Assembly (NCBI GenBank): GCA_027405735.1 | Contig: JAPEHQ010000004.1 | Location: 372,001-436,000, forward strand | Reading direction: 5' to 3' | From: Mucor racemosus | Taxonomy: Eukaryota; Mucoromycota; Mucoromycetes; Mucorales; Mucoraceae | DNA: 64,000 nt | Shown here: positions 61,100 through 64,000 of the stretch, piece after piece | Position numbering within the stretch: position 1 is the first letter of the stretch | Layout: every line of letters starts with the position of its first letter | Position numbers and translations under genes: made by a program | Notes under the pieces: model-generated | Database searches by the model: none | Seen by the model: only the letters and a program-made list of their open reading frames with translations | Told to the model about the DNA's origin: nothing

Positions 61100-61354
61100 T
61101 CATGCCATTTTTATTTGTAAGACTAAGAATAAAAAGTTGTATTTTTTATAGTGATAAACTTGGCTTTTAAAATTATCAGGAACAATCATTATAATGTTTC
61201 TGGTGCGCAAATCTTTACACAAGAAAAATACGCTTATTCTGTTCGTGCAATATGTTTGTATCACAAGATGGTGCAGAAAGGACCTCATTGCCAGCAGGAG
61301 GGAGTTTTCATCAGGAGCTAAATGGATGTTAGGTGCTGGTCCCCTTAAATCCAT
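61100..61354 (-). CDS. Hypothetical 84-residue protein, doubtful
   Basis: The ORF starts MDLRGPAPNIHLAPDENS and continues through FLHHLVIQTYCTNRISVFFLC. Its first half is more GC-rich than the surroundings and its minus-strand leader is purine-rich (GAAAGAAAAGGAAAGAAG). No domain is recognised. It could be a small gene or a fragment of one. Confidence 0.3.
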   Translation of the reverse strand: MDLRGPAPNIHLAPDENSLLLAMRSFLHHLVIQTYCTNRISVFFLCKDLRTRNIIMIVPDNFKSQVYHYKKYNFLFLVLQIKMA

Positions 61355-61463
61355 CTTTCTTCTTTCCTTTTCTTTCTTATTTCATTCTTTTCTTTTTATT
61401 AAATTTATTCCACTATACCCTCATTAATATATATATATATATACATATAAAATCATTTGAAAA

Positions 61464-62933
61464 ATGGTTACAATTCAAAAAATTGTAAAAATATAAAAAA
61501 TCATTTATTCAAAAATATCAATCATCACTGACAATAGTATATGTAGAACGATCGAATAAATCAATCAAAATGGACAAAGGTTTATATACTTGTCGCTTGT
61601 TTACAAGGGATTACCATCATAGCATTACAAGCATCCATTGCTTACTATAACACAGCTCAAGTAAATCGAGGATTAGAATCAGACGCTATTCAAAGTTATG
61701 ATCTTGATGATTCTGAGCAGGAAGCAATCACTGATGCGATTGAACGATTAAGGCGAATCAAATGGGAGAATATTGCGTTTATAGGATTTCAATTTTGGTT
61801 TGTGGGCATGTCATTTGATGCAGTAAGTATACATGGCAGCTATTTCTGAGCCGGCTTATCATTAACCCTTTCACATAAAATCAAAACAGACAGTTTATCA
61901 AAACGCTGCAGAAGTAATTGCATTGGCTGTCATGAATTTAGCATGTGCAATATTTGGTGCGTTAGAAGTAATTGATGGTAAACGTTGGTTGAAAACGTTA
62001 ACTGATATCAAAGTGAAACATACAATCCCCATCATCACAACGCCTATACAAGTTGCCTATTATGTGGAAATTGCTTTATCCATTTGCGTAGGTTTATACG
62101 CTATCCTATTTGCCTATCTTTCCTATGCTGTGGTCCGGGAGTTTGGGTGGGTGATTTATAAGAAAATAGGTGCTGATTTATCGATACAACGTATGTGAAT
62201 AATATACAAACAAAATGAAAATGCTTTACTAATTAGAATATAATTGTAGGGATGTATAGAACACTTCAATTGTTTGTATTGGCACTAAAGATTGATATTT
62301 TCATTGAATTCTTGGTTTCGGTATTCTACTTGATTCAATTTGCATTAAAAAGTGGTTTTAGCTCATGGACAACTTATGTATTCGTTGTGATTACTATACT
62401 CATGTTACCCATGCTTTATTTTGGGCGTACTGCCGTAAGTTGATTACTATATGCTATGATGAGGGAGTAACACATGCATACTTACTCTATATAGGTGGCA
62501 AGCGAAAGCCCTGTCAAGGTCATTATTTTTGTAATCTTTCAGATTTGTATAGTCTTTCAATTAGTTCTTATTGCGATAGAAGCTACTACAGGTAAAGACT
62601 ATTGGTACACATGGATCTGTTTTGGTAAGTACAATGCATACTCAAGAAAAAGAGACCAATCCAAATAACAATACATACCATCGTTTTTTTTTTTTTTTTT
62701 TTTTAGTTATTCTCGGTATGATCATTGCCGTGGTAAGTGTATAAATGTATAAATCACAATTTTATTTCTTACGTACATAAATTATATAGGCAACAGCAGT
62801 TCTAGCTATATTATGCATGGTTAACTTTGGAAAGGGATTAAAACCATATATTCAAAGAGGTGCAGAAAAGAAAGAAATCCTGGAACAAATCCATAAACAA
62901 CCCAGTGGGCAATGGATCATTGATGAAGATTAG
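61464..62933 (+). CDS. UPF0658 Golgi apparatus membrane protein
   Basis: Seven exons join in frame: 61464-61484, 61580-61822, 61890-62190, 62250-62434, 62495-62624, 62707-62732 and 62790-62933, giving 349 residues. About seven hydrophobic segments occur, the first being VYILVACLQGITIIALQ. Shared features with the fungal UPF0658 family (fission yeast SPAC1952.10c type) are TVYQNAAEVIALAVMNL, YKKIGADLSIQRMYR and the following helix rich in F and L. The family localises to the Golgi; its function is unknown. The start is uncertain: the first coding exon MVTIQKI is inferred because the obvious ATG at 61570 is one base out of frame with the first membrane helix. Confidence 0.8.
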
Positions 62934-62943
62934 TTTATCATTC

Positions 62944-63953
62944 TTAATTTGAACTGTAATCTGGACTTCTACTTCTACTTCTACTTCTACTGTCTCTGCT
63001 ATCTCTTGTTCTTCTGCTTCTTCTATGTCTGTCATCATCACGTTCTCGACGACTACTGCCGCTGTAATAATCATCACGGTAATGATGTCTGCTACTACGT
63101 CTATCTTCACGAGAAGGTGATCTTGATCTAGATCTATATCTACGGCGAGGAGGAGACCGACTATATTTTCTATTACTATTGCTACTACTATTACCTCGAT
63201 CATCCTATAATAAATACATTTAATTAATAAAATTTCACAATATTGAATATTAAGTAGACCTACAAAGCGAGAACTTCTTTTTCTAGCTTCTTGTAAAGCA
63301 TCAAATTCATCTGTTTTCTTTTGGCGAATTGTGTCCATAACCGAATCACGTTGAGCTCTTCTCTCATCTTCCTGTGTTTGTTTTCGACGTAATTCTTGTT
63401 TCTTTTGTTCAATAAATTCTGTTGGAATACCCCCTACAGAATTTTGTGCACTTAATAACAAATTCCAAAGTTCACTCAAAAATGATTGTGTTTTGCTTTC
63501 CAGAAACCCTGTTAAATTAATTTGCATTCTCTTTGGATCTTGGTCCTTTATGATAATATTAAGTAAAATAATCAAATCTATTTTCATTGAAGATTCTTTA
63601 CCTTTTCTTCCAGCATACTACAGGTATAATCAATCACAACCTCGTCTTCAAGTCCAAGAAGTTCTGTTATTCTATTACTTATCCAAGGTTTAATAACATC
63701 CAAGTTGACTTTTTTCATATCCACCTATCGTGTTCAATTTATTAGATTGATAGTCTATTGACATATAGAATGTGCTGCTAACCTTTTGATCAAATTCTGG
63801 AGGAAAAGCCATTGTCTTGAGCATCTTCTTTTCCTTGTTGCTGAAACGGCTGTCTTGATCAGCACTTGTACCCTATATAAATATGCTGTTAATTATGAAT
63901 GCTTAGCACGATTGAATCAGGGTTATTACCTTGAAGAAGCCAGCGTCACCCAT
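62944..63953 (-). CDS. SRRM1/SRm160-type splicing coactivator (PWI domain)
   Basis: Five exons join in frame: 63953-63930, 63872-63783, 63724-63602, 63545-63264 and 63204-62944, giving 259 residues. The N-terminus matches SRRM1 closely: GDAGFFKGTSADQDSRFSNK, VDMKKVNLDVIKPWI (PWI motif), QINLTGFLESK and SELWNLLLSAQ. A charged helix follows, then an RS domain (RSPPRRRYRSRSRSPS, RSRSRSRSPDY) to the end. The vertebrate protein is three times longer because of its extended RS region. It is expected in the nucleus as an exon-junction and splicing cofactor. The stop is 10 bp from the stop of the UPF0658 gene on the other strand. Confidence 0.95.
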
Positions 63954-64000
63954 GATATTTACACTTGAAGACAAAGAGATATGGAAACAAACTAAAGTAT

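Noticed and set aside
62838..63587. 249-residue unspliced ORF on the minus strand at the SRRM1 locus
   Set aside because: It reads through the intron at 63205-63263 and loses the RS domain; the spliced model gives a proper RS domain and stop.

Overview
The window is nuclear DNA from a filamentous fungus, most likely an early-diverging one (Mucoromycota, Mucorales-like). The inference rests on very AT-rich sequence, short GT-AG introns (mostly 45-75 nt) in almost every gene, a gene set of dynein, NBS1, JMJD6, SRRM1, a SYLF protein and UPF0658, and a type III glutamine synthetase. No rRNA, tRNA or CRISPR was recognised. Gene models below were spliced by hand; each keeps one reading frame through all junctions unless stated.

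Layout. 1-8.4 kb is repeats: a degenerate repeat carrying a solo LTR and another insertion, then a ~3.2 kb inverted-repeat structure that encloses a decayed piece of a dynein intermediate-chain gene. 8.5-21.6 kb is a gene island: an AVT/SLC38-type amino-acid transporter, a doubtful small ORF, cytoplasmic dynein intermediate chain (-), an NBS1/nibrin-like protein (+) and a JMJD6-type dioxygenase (-). 22.3-30.6 kb is a large non-coding repeat block with nested insertions (Tc1/mariner-like element, three solo LTRs, an LTR-bounded inversion) and a second dynein fragment. 32.1-37.0 kb holds a four-TM RING E3 ligase (+), an Erv14/cornichon cargo receptor (-) and a Cid1-family nucleotidyltransferase (-). 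38.7-41.5 kb is another repeat copy with LTRs. 42.5-47.4 kb holds mitochondrial-type prolyl-tRNA synthetase (+), a SYLF/Ysc84-like protein (-) and a Ser/Thr kinase (-). 49.1-54.7 kb is the third copy of the large repeat. 55.1-64 kb holds a possible BORC-subunit gene, type III glutamine synthetase (+), a UPF0658 Golgi membrane protein (+) and SRRM1/SRm160 (-).

The genes do not form one pathway. They are ordinary housekeeping functions (trafficking, DNA repair, RNA processing, nitrogen assimilation, mitochondrial translation) in small islands between repeats. Four neighbouring pairs are tail-to-tail, three of them with stop codons only 1, 10 and 33 bp apart.

Most of the novelty is in the repeats. 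Two copies of a chimeric repeat carry the same decayed dynein exon with shared mutations. Two 351-bp LTRs in opposite orientation have swapped target-site duplications, which points to an inversion by recombination between them. A ~5 kb repeat with no coding capacity occurs three times, and nested LTRs with clear 5-bp duplications date its copies relative to one another.
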